DNA of 25,946 bases from a virus: positions 1-25,946 of IMG/VR virus record IMGVR_UViG_3300032311_000770; one strand, written 5' to 3'. The notes under the pieces are model-generated. The model made no database searches. It saw only the letters and a list, made by a program, of their open reading frames with translations, and was not told where the DNA came from. Made by a program: the position numbers and the translations under genes. Of this stretch, positions 15,318 through 20,964 are shown one piece after another. The first letter of the stretch is position 1. Each line of letters opens with the position of its first letter.

Positions 15318-15680
15318 TTATTTCATTACCGCCCGGCCGGCGTCATCAATTACCAACCATTGGCCCCAGCATGGTTTGGAACTTGCCCAATGACGCCAAC
15401 CCCGGCCGTTATCCCATAGCCGGATAAATTGTTTGTACTGTGCTGGGGGTGAATCCATTTCGGCGTTGGGGTGTCCGGCTAGCCATACATACGTCGAATC
15501 ATTGAATTGGAACGCCCCGCCGTCATCCGTTGGGGAGCGGGCGCCCCAATCAATGGTACCCCAGTTTAGCCCGTCCCCGGATTCACACGACGCAATAGCG
15601 ACGGCCGCCGGAATTACTTCGATTGTGTTGGCGTGACATACGCCCGTATTACAAACCAACCATAGGAATATGCTAATCAT
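15318..15680 (-). CDS. Secreted transglycosylase/lysozyme-like muralytic protein (Rpf-like)
   Basis: This is a 120-aa protein from the ATG at 15680. That start overlaps the upstream stop (ATGA) and has GGAAAA upstream; the frame is open 27 bases further to other ATGs without a good ribosome-binding site. Residues 1-17 look like a signal peptide (ISIFLWLVCNTGVCHA, cleavage before NT). The mature part has IASCESGDGLNW with the likely catalytic Glu33, followed by GGAFQFNDSTYVWLAG, the pattern of Rpf and transglycosylase-like domains in which Glu cuts the glycan chain. It would act outside the membrane, either at lysis or to open the wall. Placed at the end of the middle operon, away from the amidase. 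Confidence 0.82.
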   Translation of the reverse strand: MISIFLWLVCNTGVCHANTIEVIPAAVAIASCESGDGLNWGTIDWGARSPTDDGGAFQFNDSTYVWLAGHPNAEMDSPPAQYKQFIRLWDNGRGWRHWASSKPCWGQWLVIDDAGRAVMK

Positions 15681-16606
15681 GATGTTTTCCAATCGTACCA
15701 TTTGCATTTGAGGGGCAACCAGTCCCCATCAACTTGCCGAACCGCCCAACGGTATTTGGTTCCCAACCAGTTCCCAACGATTTGGGCGACATCCTCCCGA
15801 TCATACGCGTGAAAACTGTTTTGTTCCGGGTACAACCGAACCCGAACGGGTAAATGTTTAATATGGTACCGGATTCCGTTGGGCGTTGCGGGGAGTATGG
15901 AATACAAATATGTCGCGCTAATGTATTTGTACCGGGCAATGTCCCGAATATCTCCAATCAGTTCCCGCCAACGGGGCGCGGCGCGGTTTGTGTTGCTATG
16001 CATCGCTAACCCGGCCCGTAATACGGATTCAATCATTTCGTCGGTATAGGGTAATGTGATTAAACCGTGTCGAATCAGATTATTTATTATCGATTTATTG
16101 ACGCCGGTATCCTGTATAAACTTGGCCTTACTTAACCCAACCGATTTCCGGTATTCGGTGACTTTTACCCCGGTTGCCCGTTTTACGGCGTCATACAACG
16201 CGTATAACTTGGTTCGTTTCATTACTCGTAAATGTTCCCCGTTCCGGCGCCCCTGGGGTTGGTTTATGAACTTTTCCAGCGCTCTAATTTGGGCGGCGGT
16301 GTAAATCCCCTCCCGCGGCGCTTTAAGTTCGCCGTTAGTGATGAGGGCGTGCTTTATGTGGTTGTATCTCGCCACCCCAATTCTCAGTATTTTACAATCC
16401 CGAATTCGGTTATTGGTAAATACTTTCAAATACCGGTCCAGGAATTCGTCATTATTGCCCGGTTTTGAAAATACCCAACTACAAAATTCATCGCTGGTAT
16501 AGATTTCCTGTAATACCATTTGGGTTGGCAGTTTCATTTCGTCGGCAATTTGGCGGATTGTTTGCCCGCCGATATACCGGGCGGCTAGTGAAATACTATG
16601 CATCAT
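15677..16606 (-). CDS. Helix-turn-helix-containing protein, possible late regulator
   Basis: This 309-aa protein is not a family I recognise. Residues 5-36 read as a helix-turn-helix of resolvase/sigma-like type (SLAARYIGGQTIRQIADEMKLP). Residues 151-182 contain a second HTH-like pattern (EYRKSVGLSKAKFIQDTGVNK), and residues 220-250 may hold a third. It is basic overall. The last part has a beta hairpin-like segment (GIRYHIKHLPVRVRLYPEQN) and many Trp/Lys residues. A DNA-binding role is reasonable. Because it lies near the end of the middle operon, just before the late promoter, it could activate late genes; this is inference. Two ATGs (16606, 16603) overlap the upstream stop. Confidence 0.7.
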   Translation of the reverse strand: MMHSISLAARYIGGQTIRQIADEMKLPTQMVLQEIYTSDEFCSWVFSKPGNNDEFLDRYLKVFTNNRIRDCKILRIGVARYNHIKHALITNGELKAPREGIYTAAQIRALEKFINQPQGRRNGEHLRVMKRTKLYALYDAVKRATGVKVTEYRKSVGLSKAKFIQDTGVNKSIINNLIRHGLITLPYTDEMIESVLRAGLAMHSNTNRAAPRWRELIGDIRDIARYKYISATYLYSILPATPNGIRYHIKHLPVRVRLYPEQNSFHAYDREDVAQIVGNWLGTKYRWAVRQVDGDWLPLKCKWYDWKTS

Positions 16607-16842
16607 AACCCCCGGGCGTTTATCGCCGTTTCGGCGGCAAATTGCGATTTTGCAAGGGTTAACCCCATACCGGAATCGATATGGTTCGGGCCGCCGAATA
16701 GTTCGTTATCGTTGCGGAATAGTTCCCACTGGAACCACCCGCCCCGATCGATTACCAGCGCCCGCCAATGGCTAATTTTTAACTGGTATTCGCCGGTTGG
16801 GAGTTTCACCCATTGGGCGCCGTTATAGGTTCGCGGTATCAT
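16603..16842 (-). CDS. Hypothetical protein, 79 aa
   Basis: This small protein has a beta-rich first half (YNGAQWVKLPTGEYQLKISHWRALVIDRGGWFQWELF) and a C-terminal helix (LTLAKSQFAAETAINARGL). The layout of strands followed by a helix ending AxxxA is similar to small phage proteins of unknown role that pack a helix against a sheet. It is tied into the operon by an ATGA overlap at its start (16842, with the nuclease gene) and a similar overlap at its end. No catalytic residues stand out. Confidence 0.72.
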   Translation of the reverse strand: MIPRTYNGAQWVKLPTGEYQLKISHWRALVIDRGGWFQWELFRNDNELFGGPNHIDSGMGLTLAKSQFAAETAINARGL

Positions 16843-17111
16843 TGCGTTATTGCTCCAATATGGTGTAATGCATCATCTTGGGTTACACAAACCCCAATGG
16901 GGGCGCCCCAGTTGGCATGGAACGCCGTTTGTATGGGGTTTAACTTGCCCGTCGGGGTTTTTACTTCAATCAAATAGTTCACGCCCCGGAACGCTACCAG
17001 CAAATCCGGAACCCCTTGGCCAACGGGCGCCAATGATTGAACGGTTGCCCCAACGGATCGCAACGCGGTGATAATTTCCTTTTGGTTGGAATCGGTTCGG
17101 GCGTTTCTCAT
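16839..17111 (-). CDS. VRR-NUC domain nuclease (PD-(D/E)XK)
   Basis: This 90-aa protein is a minimal VRR-NUC module. Residues 1-20 are a helix (NQKEIITALRSVG), then GQGVPDLLVAFRGVNYLIEVKTPTGKLNPIQTAFHANW supplies the active-site residues: Asp36, Glu49 and Lys51 (E-x-K), with Gln61 in the next helix. Stand-alone phage proteins of this type can act as Holliday junction resolvases or structure-specific nucleases and would debranch DNA before packaging. All key residues are present. It is coupled to both neighbours by ATGA overlaps. Confidence 0.9.
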   Translation of the reverse strand: MRNARTDSNQKEIITALRSVGATVQSLAPVGQGVPDLLVAFRGVNYLIEVKTPTGKLNPIQTAFHANWGAPIGVCVTQDDALHHIGAITQ

Positions 17112-17455
17112 TCGGTTTTAAACTCCCGTACCTGTTTAACAAATTCGTTTACTTCCTCAATGGTTAAATAATAGTATGTGGTGATGCGTTGCCCGATGAA
17201 ATACGGGGCGAACGTCAAATAGGCAACGAGTAAATTCATCATATCGGATTCCGCCACTACCAACCCGATTTCGTATTCGACGCCCTCTTTTGTGTATTCG
17301 TCATCAATCGGTTTCCCATACCACTTGGTGGTAAGTTCCCGCATATTTATCACCGATACCATAACGGTATCGTTTATTTTGACGTGTATTTGCTGATCAC
17401 GTGGTTCGTCCTCATCGATAAACCCGGCCGCTATTTGTTGTTTGGTGATTTCCAT
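17108..17455 (-). CDS. Hypothetical protein, 115 aa
   Basis: The start is set by a strong GAGGGG ribosome-binding site seven bases before the ATG at 17455, just after the stop of the preceding gene; an earlier ATG at 17482 would overlap that gene by 26 bases. The protein is acidic at the N-terminus (FIDEDEPRD) with strands (QIHVKINDTVMVSVI) and helices (SDMMNLLVAYLTFA, TIEEVNEFVKQVREF). I recognise no family. The VSVINMRELTTKW segment followed by a hydrophobic helix might fold as a compact alpha/beta domain, without visible catalytic residues. Confidence 0.72.
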   Translation of the reverse strand: MEITKQQIAAGFIDEDEPRDQQIHVKINDTVMVSVINMRELTTKWYGKPIDDEYTKEGVEYEIGLVVAESDMMNLLVAYLTFAPYFIGQRITTYYYLTIEEVNEFVKQVREFKTE

Positions 17456-17456
17456 A

Positions 17457-17663
17457 CTATTCCCCTCGTACAATCGCTTCAATTTTCCCCGCTGGGGTGA
17501 TCATCTCATACACCACGGCGCCCCGCTCATATCGCAAAAACTTGGGTTGGCCGGATAATGGTACGCCGACGTGTTGGGCAATGGCGGCCCGTACCGCCGC
17601 CGCCCGGTCCCGGCTCAAAATCCCGTACGTTGTGCCGGCAATGGTTATTAAATACTTAGGCAT
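17457..17663 (-). CDS. Hypothetical protein, 68 aa
   Basis: This short protein begins MPKYLITIAGTTYGILSRDRAAAVRAAIAQHVG: a strand, a turn and a helix. It then has two more strands (KFLRYERGAVVYEMI, GKIEAIVRG). The beta-alpha-beta pattern recalls small phage adaptor or inhibitor proteins, but no family is recognisable. It overlaps the upstream gene by 8 bases and is followed two bases later by the next start. Confidence 0.68.
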   Translation of the reverse strand: MPKYLITIAGTTYGILSRDRAAAVRAAIAQHVGVPLSGQPKFLRYERGAVVYEMITPAGKIEAIVRGE

Positions 17664-18009
17664 TGGTTACCACGCTCATCTCCAATTGCTCCCACCCCAG
17701 CGGGGCGCTAACCATACTCGGGTATTCGTTATAGTGTGCAATGTCCCAAAATATCCGGGGTTCGGAATACCATTTTTCCCACTGGGAGAAATACACGCCG
17801 GCCCGAATGATGTTTTGTACGGCGTCATCGATCGGGATGGTATCCAAAATATGGGGGAGTGTGCAACGCGTTACCCCGTCAACATTGATCCGTATTTCCC
17901 GGGTATCGGCCAGCGTTGATACCACCACGCCGGGACGGTTTGGGACGTCGTAGAACGCTTGGCCCGGTATGGTTCGGTACGTCCGGGGTTTGGTTCGGGT
18001 TGGTTTCAT
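17656..18009 (-). CDS. Hypothetical protein, 117 aa
   Basis: This protein has a basic N-terminus (MKPTRTKPRTYRTIPGQ), a beta-rich middle with a DVPNRPGVVVSTLADTREIRINVDG pattern, and an aromatic C-terminal part (YFSQWEKWYSEPRIFWDIAHYNEY). I recognise no family and see no catalytic motif. The start overlaps the preceding stop by four bases (ATGA). The aromatic-rich end could be a protein-interaction surface. Confidence 0.7.
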   Translation of the reverse strand: MKPTRTKPRTYRTIPGQAFYDVPNRPGVVVSTLADTREIRINVDGVTRCTLPHILDTIPIDDAVQNIIRAGVYFSQWEKWYSEPRIFWDIAHYNEYPSMVSAPLGWEQLEMSVVTNA

Positions 18010-18191
18010 TGGTACGCCCCCATATCAGTAAATTGTTTGATTAGTTTTTGCATAATTGGCATAACGTCCCGTTCCATCTGTTGCCAACGGCGGGCGAAAT
18101 CTTCGTACCAATTTACCGGTTGCCCGGGTTTGAACCGTCGTAAGCGTTTGCCACTTCTGATTTGGCGGTGTAGCGTGGTTCTATACTTCAT
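18006..18191 (-). CDS. Hypothetical basic protein, 61 aa
   Basis: This is a small basic protein with an Arg/Lys-rich N-terminus (KYRTTLHRQIRSGKRLRRFKPGQP) followed by an amphipathic helix (WYEDFARRWQQMERDVMPIMQKLIKQF). The charge suggests contact with nucleic acid or with acidic protein, without further evidence. It overlaps the upstream membrane protein gene by 11 bases. Confidence 0.62.
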   Translation of the reverse strand: MKYRTTLHRQIRSGKRLRRFKPGQPVNWYEDFARRWQQMERDVMPIMQKLIKQFTDMGAYQ

Positions 18192-18369
18192 TGTTTTCCC
18201 GTTTCATCTGTTCCCGCTCCCAGCGGCGGCCGGCGTCGAATGAGTCTTGCATACATTCATAATGCCATTGGGCGATGGATTTTTCCGCCCGGGTTTTGGC
18301 AACATACGCCGTTACCAGCAAATACACCACGGCGCCAATGACGGCGAGTAAGAAAATGATTTGTTCCAT
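18181..18369 (-). CDS. Small single-pass membrane protein, 62 aa
   Basis: Residues 4-23 form a transmembrane helix (IIFLLAVIGAVVYLLVTAYV). The rest is a charged cytoplasmic helix (AKTRAEKSIAQWHYECMQDSFDAGRRWEREQMKRE). This plan is common among small early phage proteins of unknown function. Its ATG directly abuts the stop of another small membrane protein (18370-18537), so the two may work as a pair at the membrane, for example in superinfection exclusion. That is speculation from layout. Confidence 0.68.
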   Translation of the reverse strand: MEQIIFLLAVIGAVVYLLVTAYVAKTRAEKSIAQWHYECMQDSFDAGRRWEREQMKRENNEV

Positions 18370-18537
18370 CTAAATCCCCATCTTATACAAAATGTATACT
18401 GCGATCCACGCGCCAACGAATAACACAACCCGACCCCATACGCCCCCATGTATTACGGTATACATCGCAATAATAACCGCTGTAAATATCGTTAATGCAA
18501 TACCCAACATAAAATAAATTGGGATGTATGTCTGCAT
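18370..18537 (-). CDS. Small two-pass membrane protein, 55 aa
   Basis: This short frame begins MQTYIPIYFMLGIALTIF and ends YILYKMGI. Residues 7-28 and 33-52 are hydrophobic, giving two likely transmembrane helices separated by a short HGGVWGR turn. It fills the space between its neighbours exactly: its ATG follows the upstream TAG with no gap, and its TAG touches the next ATG. That exact tiling supports it as a real gene despite its size. Function unknown; holin-like small proteins share this hairpin topology. Confidence 0.7.
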   Translation of the reverse strand: MQTYIPIYFMLGIALTIFTAVIIAMYTVIHGGVWGRVVLFVGAWIAVYILYKMGI

Positions 18538-19098
18538 CTATTCCCCCTCATCCGTCGAATAGTCAATCGTGGAAATCACCCATTCCCGGAAATGGTCGTA
18601 GTTGGGTTCGATCGTGCTGGGGTATAATCCGGATTGGTGGTGTTCGCTGTCGTATACCCAACACGTATCATCCTCGCTGTAAATAACCCGATACGTTTCG
18701 TGCATTGCGTCGAATTTTATTATTCCGGGTTCCCCCTCCAGCAATTCGGGCAACCAATTTTGTTCCAGCGTATTTCGTAAATAGTCGTAATCCGATACGC
18801 CCCGATATTTGCGGATTTGGTTTTGAATGAATCCCCCCATCCACGTATACCCAACGGTGATTGTTGTAGCGTGATCCGTGGCAATGTCCCGAACTATAGC
18901 CGTCATTTCGTAGGTATTTTGCCAAATGGTTTTTACCATGCATCCTTGGATAGGTTCGGGAATCTCATATACCCCGTATTGCATTACCCGATATTCTTTA
19001 CCGAAAATTTTCAGTTCCGGCCCGGCGGATGGGGAGGGGCGATTGTTTACCGGATTGTTGGCGAATGAGAATTCGCCGGTTTCAAAATTGTAGTTCAT
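18538..19098 (-). CDS. Hypothetical protein, 186 aa
   Basis: This protein has an Asn/Pro-rich N-terminus (ANNPVNNRPSPSAGP) and a folded part with several strands (KEYRVMQYGVYEIP, HATTITVGYTWMGGF, IIKFDAMHETYRVIYSEDDTCWVYDSEH), with an acidic end (YSTDEGE). No conserved domain is recognisable. It follows the second ribbon-helix-helix gene by an ATGA overlap and is followed immediately by two small membrane proteins. The acidic surface would fit a DNA-mimic or inhibitor, but nothing in the sequence proves this. Confidence 0.72.
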   Translation of the reverse strand: MNYNFETGEFSFANNPVNNRPSPSAGPELKIFGKEYRVMQYGVYEIPEPIQGCMVKTIWQNTYEMTAIVRDIATDHATTITVGYTWMGGFIQNQIRKYRGVSDYDYLRNTLEQNWLPELLEGEPGIIKFDAMHETYRVIYSEDDTCWVYDSEHHQSGLYPSTIEPNYDHFREWVISTIDYSTDEGE

Positions 19099-19280
19099 TC
19101 CGTTTTATCCTTTGCTCCTATTGCCCAATCAATCAAATACCGCAATGTCCCAGATAGTGTTTGGACCCGTCGATATTTGCCGCGGGGTAATGAATCCCGG
19201 ATCCGTTCCAGCGCCGCCCGCCGTTCGGGCGTAATGTATAGCGTGATTACCGATTTGTTTTTTGGTTCCGTGTTTTTCAT
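19095..19280 (-). CDS. Ribbon-helix-helix-like protein, 61 aa
   Basis: A short basic start leads into a strand (SVITLYIT), helix 1 (PERRAALERIRDSLP), a basic turn (GKYRRVQT) and helix 2 (SGTLRYLIDWAIGA). This order and size fit the Arc/MetJ/CopG-type ribbon-helix-helix fold, in which the strands of a dimer read the DNA major groove. It is the second gene after the promoter with two TATACGTATA operators. It could repress that promoter, alone or with the other small regulator just upstream (ATGA overlap). Confidence 0.68.
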   Translation of the reverse strand: MKNTEPKNKSVITLYITPERRAALERIRDSLPRGKYRRVQTLSGTLRYLIDWAIGAKDKTE

Positions 19281-19480
19281 AAATCCCCTAATTCGGCGGG
19301 CGTTGTAAATGCGATTTGGAGGGCGCTGGTAACCACGTGGTCCAACGTGGTCCCGGAATCTTCAACGGTTTGTAATAGTGTGTTATACAGTTCCCGGGGA
19401 ATTCGGACGGTGATGGTTGCGGGCGCGGCGGGCGGTTGGGGCGTTGGTTTGCCAATGTGGAATCGGGCGGGTTGGTTCAT
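19277..19480 (-). CDS. Ribbon-helix-helix (CopG/Arc-like) DNA-binding protein
   Basis: This 67-aa protein has a Pro/Ala-rich N-terminal arm, then a strand ATITVRIP, helix 1 (RELYNTLLQTVEDSG) and helix 2 (TLDHVVTSALQIAF), a classic ribbon-helix-helix order. It is the first gene of the middle operon, 17 bases after the nearest operator palindrome. The start has GGAGCAACA upstream. Self-regulation through the tandem palindromes is the simplest model, and the same palindrome stands at the early promoter, so it may control both. Binding is inferred, not shown. Confidence 0.78.
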   Translation of the reverse strand: MNQPARFHIGKPTPQPPAAPATITVRIPRELYNTLLQTVEDSGTTLDHVVTSALQIAFTTPAELGDL

Positions 19481-19496
19481 TGTTGCTCCTATTCGT

Positions 19497-19539
19497 TATA
19501 CGTATAACTATTATACTGTATTTTATAGTTATACGTATA
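19497..19539 (-). promoter_or_regulatory. Middle-operon promoter with tandem TATACGTATA operators
   Basis: Two perfect 10-bp palindromes TATACGTATA (19497-19506 and 19530-19539) have centres 33 bp apart, three helical turns. They sit in a perfect 15-bp inverted repeat with a 13-bp spacer. A consensus TATAAT -10 (minus strand, 19510-19515) lies between them; the -35 position falls in the distal palindrome and the start of transcription in the proximal one. The weak -35 (TATACG) suits a regulated promoter. The same palindrome occurs at the promoter at 25653-25680. Confidence 0.8.
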
Positions 19540-19723
19540 TTGTTTTTTCGGGCAATGTGGAGCGGGGGGAATACAGAGGGGCGCGGGGGTCGTTTTAGTT
19601 CAAACGCGGGCCGGGGTCCCCAGCGCCGGGGCGCCGTTCCATCGATGTATTGACGCTGGGAACCACGCCCGGCGCCGGCCCGATCGCCCGGCCGTAACCA
19701 TCAATACGCCGGTGTAAGTGATT

Positions 19724-19772
19724 GCGTTTATTATGTAAACATTTGTTTACGGCGTATCAATCGCATAAACGC
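19724..19772. repeat. Nested dyad around GTAAACATTTGTTTAC
   Basis: An inner inverted repeat GTAAAC-attt-GTTTAC (19735-19750) lies within an outer pair GCGTTTAT (19724-19731) and ATAAACGC (19765-19772). Nested symmetry of this kind is typical of protein-binding sites at origins or operators. The right half of the inner repeat is also the beginning of the 18-bp direct repeat. Confidence 0.65.
19745..19762. repeat. 18-bp direct repeat, copy 1
   Basis: GTTTACGGCGTATCAATC occurs here and again at 20207-20224, 462 bp away. The two copies bracket the GC-rich island and the first two iterons. No integrase or transposase gene is present, so a binding site is more likely than an attachment site. Confidence 0.85.
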
Positions 19773-20184
19773 CAAACGCCCTATTTTCAAAACAACATTA
19801 GAACTCCAATGTTGCTTTGAATATTTATTACATCATTGCCCAACGTAGCGAATCAGTGATTACAATGCACCAAACCCCGCCCAACGTTGCCCGACATTGG
19901 GGGCGATAATTACCAGCGCCGGGCGATGATTGGCCGGGAGCGGCGCCGATTGACGGGGCCGGGACGCTGGGAGCAACGCCGGGCGGGGCGGGGTTGCATC
20001 GATGGGGGTACGATCGCCGGGCCGGACGCCGGGGTCAACCAATCGCGGGCGCGCGAACCGGGAACGCTTTGGCTATTGGTTATGTAAAGTCAAAAAATAG
20101 CATCATCTGGATGTACTAACATCTCCCCATTTTGATGCACAATTCCCCCAATTTTCTCCAATTCATCGCTATATACAAAAACGA

Positions 20185-20289
20185 TGGCACAATGGCACAA
20201 TGAGGCGTTTACGGCGTATCAATCACCAAAAACCCATGGCACAATGCGTGGCACAATGATGGCACAATGGCACAATGGATGGCACAATG
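20185..20289. repeat. Iteron array A: seven copies of TGGCACAATG
   Basis: Exact TGGCACAATG copies begin at 20185, 20193, 20237, 20249, 20260, 20268 and 20280, all in one orientation. Some overlap by two bases, giving 8-bp spacing; others are 11-12 bp apart. The second copy is followed by the second 18-bp repeat (20207). Together with the opposing array to the right, this looks like a set of initiator protein binding sites at a replication origin. Confidence 0.85.
20207..20224. repeat. 18-bp direct repeat, copy 2
   Basis: Second copy of GTTTACGGCGTATCAATC, embedded between the iterons at 20193 and 20237; the first copy is at 19745-19762. Its presence inside the iteron array suggests that both copies belong to the same origin or regulatory region. 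Confidence 0.85.
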
Positions 20290-20316
20290 AACCCCAAATA
20301 GCGTCAACGATCCATA

Positions 20317-20328
20317 GGGGTATACCCC
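20317..20328. repeat. Central palindrome GGGGTATACCCC
   Basis: A perfect 12-bp palindrome sits at the point where the iterons change orientation: TGGCACA copies lie to its left and TGTGCCA copies to its right. It therefore marks the centre of a large dyad. Confidence 0.75.
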
Positions 20329-20445
20329 ATTGTGCCATATGTGCCATATGTGCCACGCTATGCCATATGTGCCATATATGCCACGCTATGCCATATGTGC
20401 CATGCAATATAAAATACATCAATCTATAATAAAAACAATATGCCA
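20328..20445. repeat. Iteron array B: inverted TGTGCCA/TATGCCA tandem repeats
   Basis: TGTGCCA begins at 20331, 20340, 20349, 20368 and 20396. The variant TATGCCA begins at 20359, 20377, 20387 and 20439. Spacing of the first eight is 9 or 10 bp. Within this, a 28-bp unit is repeated in tandem (20340-20367 and 20368-20395) with one mismatch. CATTGTGCCA at 20328 is the exact reverse complement of the array A unit, so the two arrays face each other. A run of sites with near-helical spacing beside AT-rich DNA is the usual plan of iteron origins. Confidence 0.85.
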
Positions 20446-20475
20446 TACATACATACATATATATATATATACAGA
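20403..20475. other. AT-rich candidate unwinding element
   Basis: About 70 bases directly next to array B are very AT-rich: ATAAAATACATC, then TATAATAAAAACAATA, a CATA repeat and a run of alternating AT. Easily melted DNA flanking iterons is the classic unwinding element. It could also be a slippery simple repeat without function. Confidence 0.6.
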
Positions 20476-20499
20476 GGGGAGGGTATATATACCCTCCCC
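20476..20499 (-). terminator. Perfect palindrome, likely end of replication operon
   Basis: The 24 bases GGGGAGGG-TATATATA-CCCTCCCC form a perfect palindrome 30 bp beyond the stop of the last replication gene (20530). The minus-strand transcript would fold into a strong hairpin, followed by a U-poor but AU-rich tail. A smaller inverted repeat, TTCCCACTGGGAA, lies at 20504-20516. Termination is probable; a binding site at the border of the origin is an alternative. Confidence 0.6.
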
Positions 20500-20529
20500 C
20501 GTTTTCCCACTGGGAACAATTTTTTCTAT

Positions 20530-20964
20530 TTACCGATGATTGTATTTTTTGATACGGGCCAAAATATTCGGCGTTCCAAGTGTTTGCCCCAGCAAAATAT
20601 AATCGTCAACGTCCCGACATACCGCCAAATGAATCCGCCAATACTGAATAAGGGCGGCAATAATCCCGCCGAACTTTACCGTTTCATCTAATCGACGTTC
20701 GAACCGCTCCCGCGCGGATCGGAGCGACGTTAACGGGGTTTGTTCAATTTCCATATACGCGGTTTGTACGTTATCCCAGCGGGCAAGTTCCGCCGGGTCC
20801 AACGAATCCACCAAATCGCAATATATCCCCGTGGCAATGCTGGAACGTTCCAACAACCAATCAAACCCGCCCTCCCAATCTCCCATACAATCCGTACATA
20901 GAACCCGGCGGCCGGTATACTTACTATCACATTTCCGACAATGTTGGGTAATATGGTTTGTCAT
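20530..20964 (-). CDS. Zinc-ribbon protein of the replication operon
   Basis: This 144-aa protein starts with a four-Cys zinc ribbon: CRKC (Cys9, Cys12) and CTDC (Cys23, Cys26), separated by a basic turn (KYTGRR). The rest is mainly helical (LTSLRSARERFERRLDETVKFGGIIAALIQYWRIH). I recognise no family. It follows the primase/helicase gene by an ATGA overlap and is the last gene before the candidate origin. It may recognise the iterons or bring the helicase to them, since no other initiator candidate is encoded, but this is inference. Other possibilities are a regulator or an RNA-binding factor. Confidence 0.72.
   Translation of the reverse strand: MTNHITQHCRKCDSKYTGRRVLCTDCMGDWEGGFDWLLERSSIATGIYCDLVDSLDPAELARWDNVQTAYMEIEQTPLTSLRSARERFERRLDETVKFGGIIAALIQYWRIHLAVCRDVDDYILLGQTLGTPNILARIKKYNHR

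Larger units (their letters stand above)
19541..20184. other. Gene-free GC-rich island
   Basis: No coding frame with a good ribosome-binding site is seen here, although the rest of the window is almost gapless. Two blocks (about 19590-19700 and 19895-20065) are visibly richer in G and C than their surroundings and contain related pieces such as GACGCTGGGA followed by ACGCC (19652 and 19963). They are separated by AT-richer sequence holding a dyad and a CAACATT/AATGTTG hairpin (19793-19814). It could hold packaging sites, a structured RNA or origin elements. Confidence 0.6.

Noticed and set aside
15280-15320. tRNA-like T-loop (GTTCAATTC on the minus strand)
   Set aside because: Only the T-loop consensus matches; the T-stem does not pair, there is no acceptor or anticodon arm, and upstream sequence is coding.
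19745-20224. 18-bp direct repeats as attachment sites or target-site duplications of a mobile element
   Set aside because: There is no integrase or transposase gene, 18 bp is long for a target duplication, and one copy lies within the iteron array.
20184-20429. Plus-strand open frame with repeated MAQWHN-type peptide
   Set aside because: It is only the translation of the iteron repeats; it has no ribosome-binding site and no sensible composition.
20185-20445. CRISPR-like repeat array
   Set aside because: Repeats are only 7-10 bp, spaced 8-12 bp with no unique spacers, and no cas gene is present; iterons fit better.
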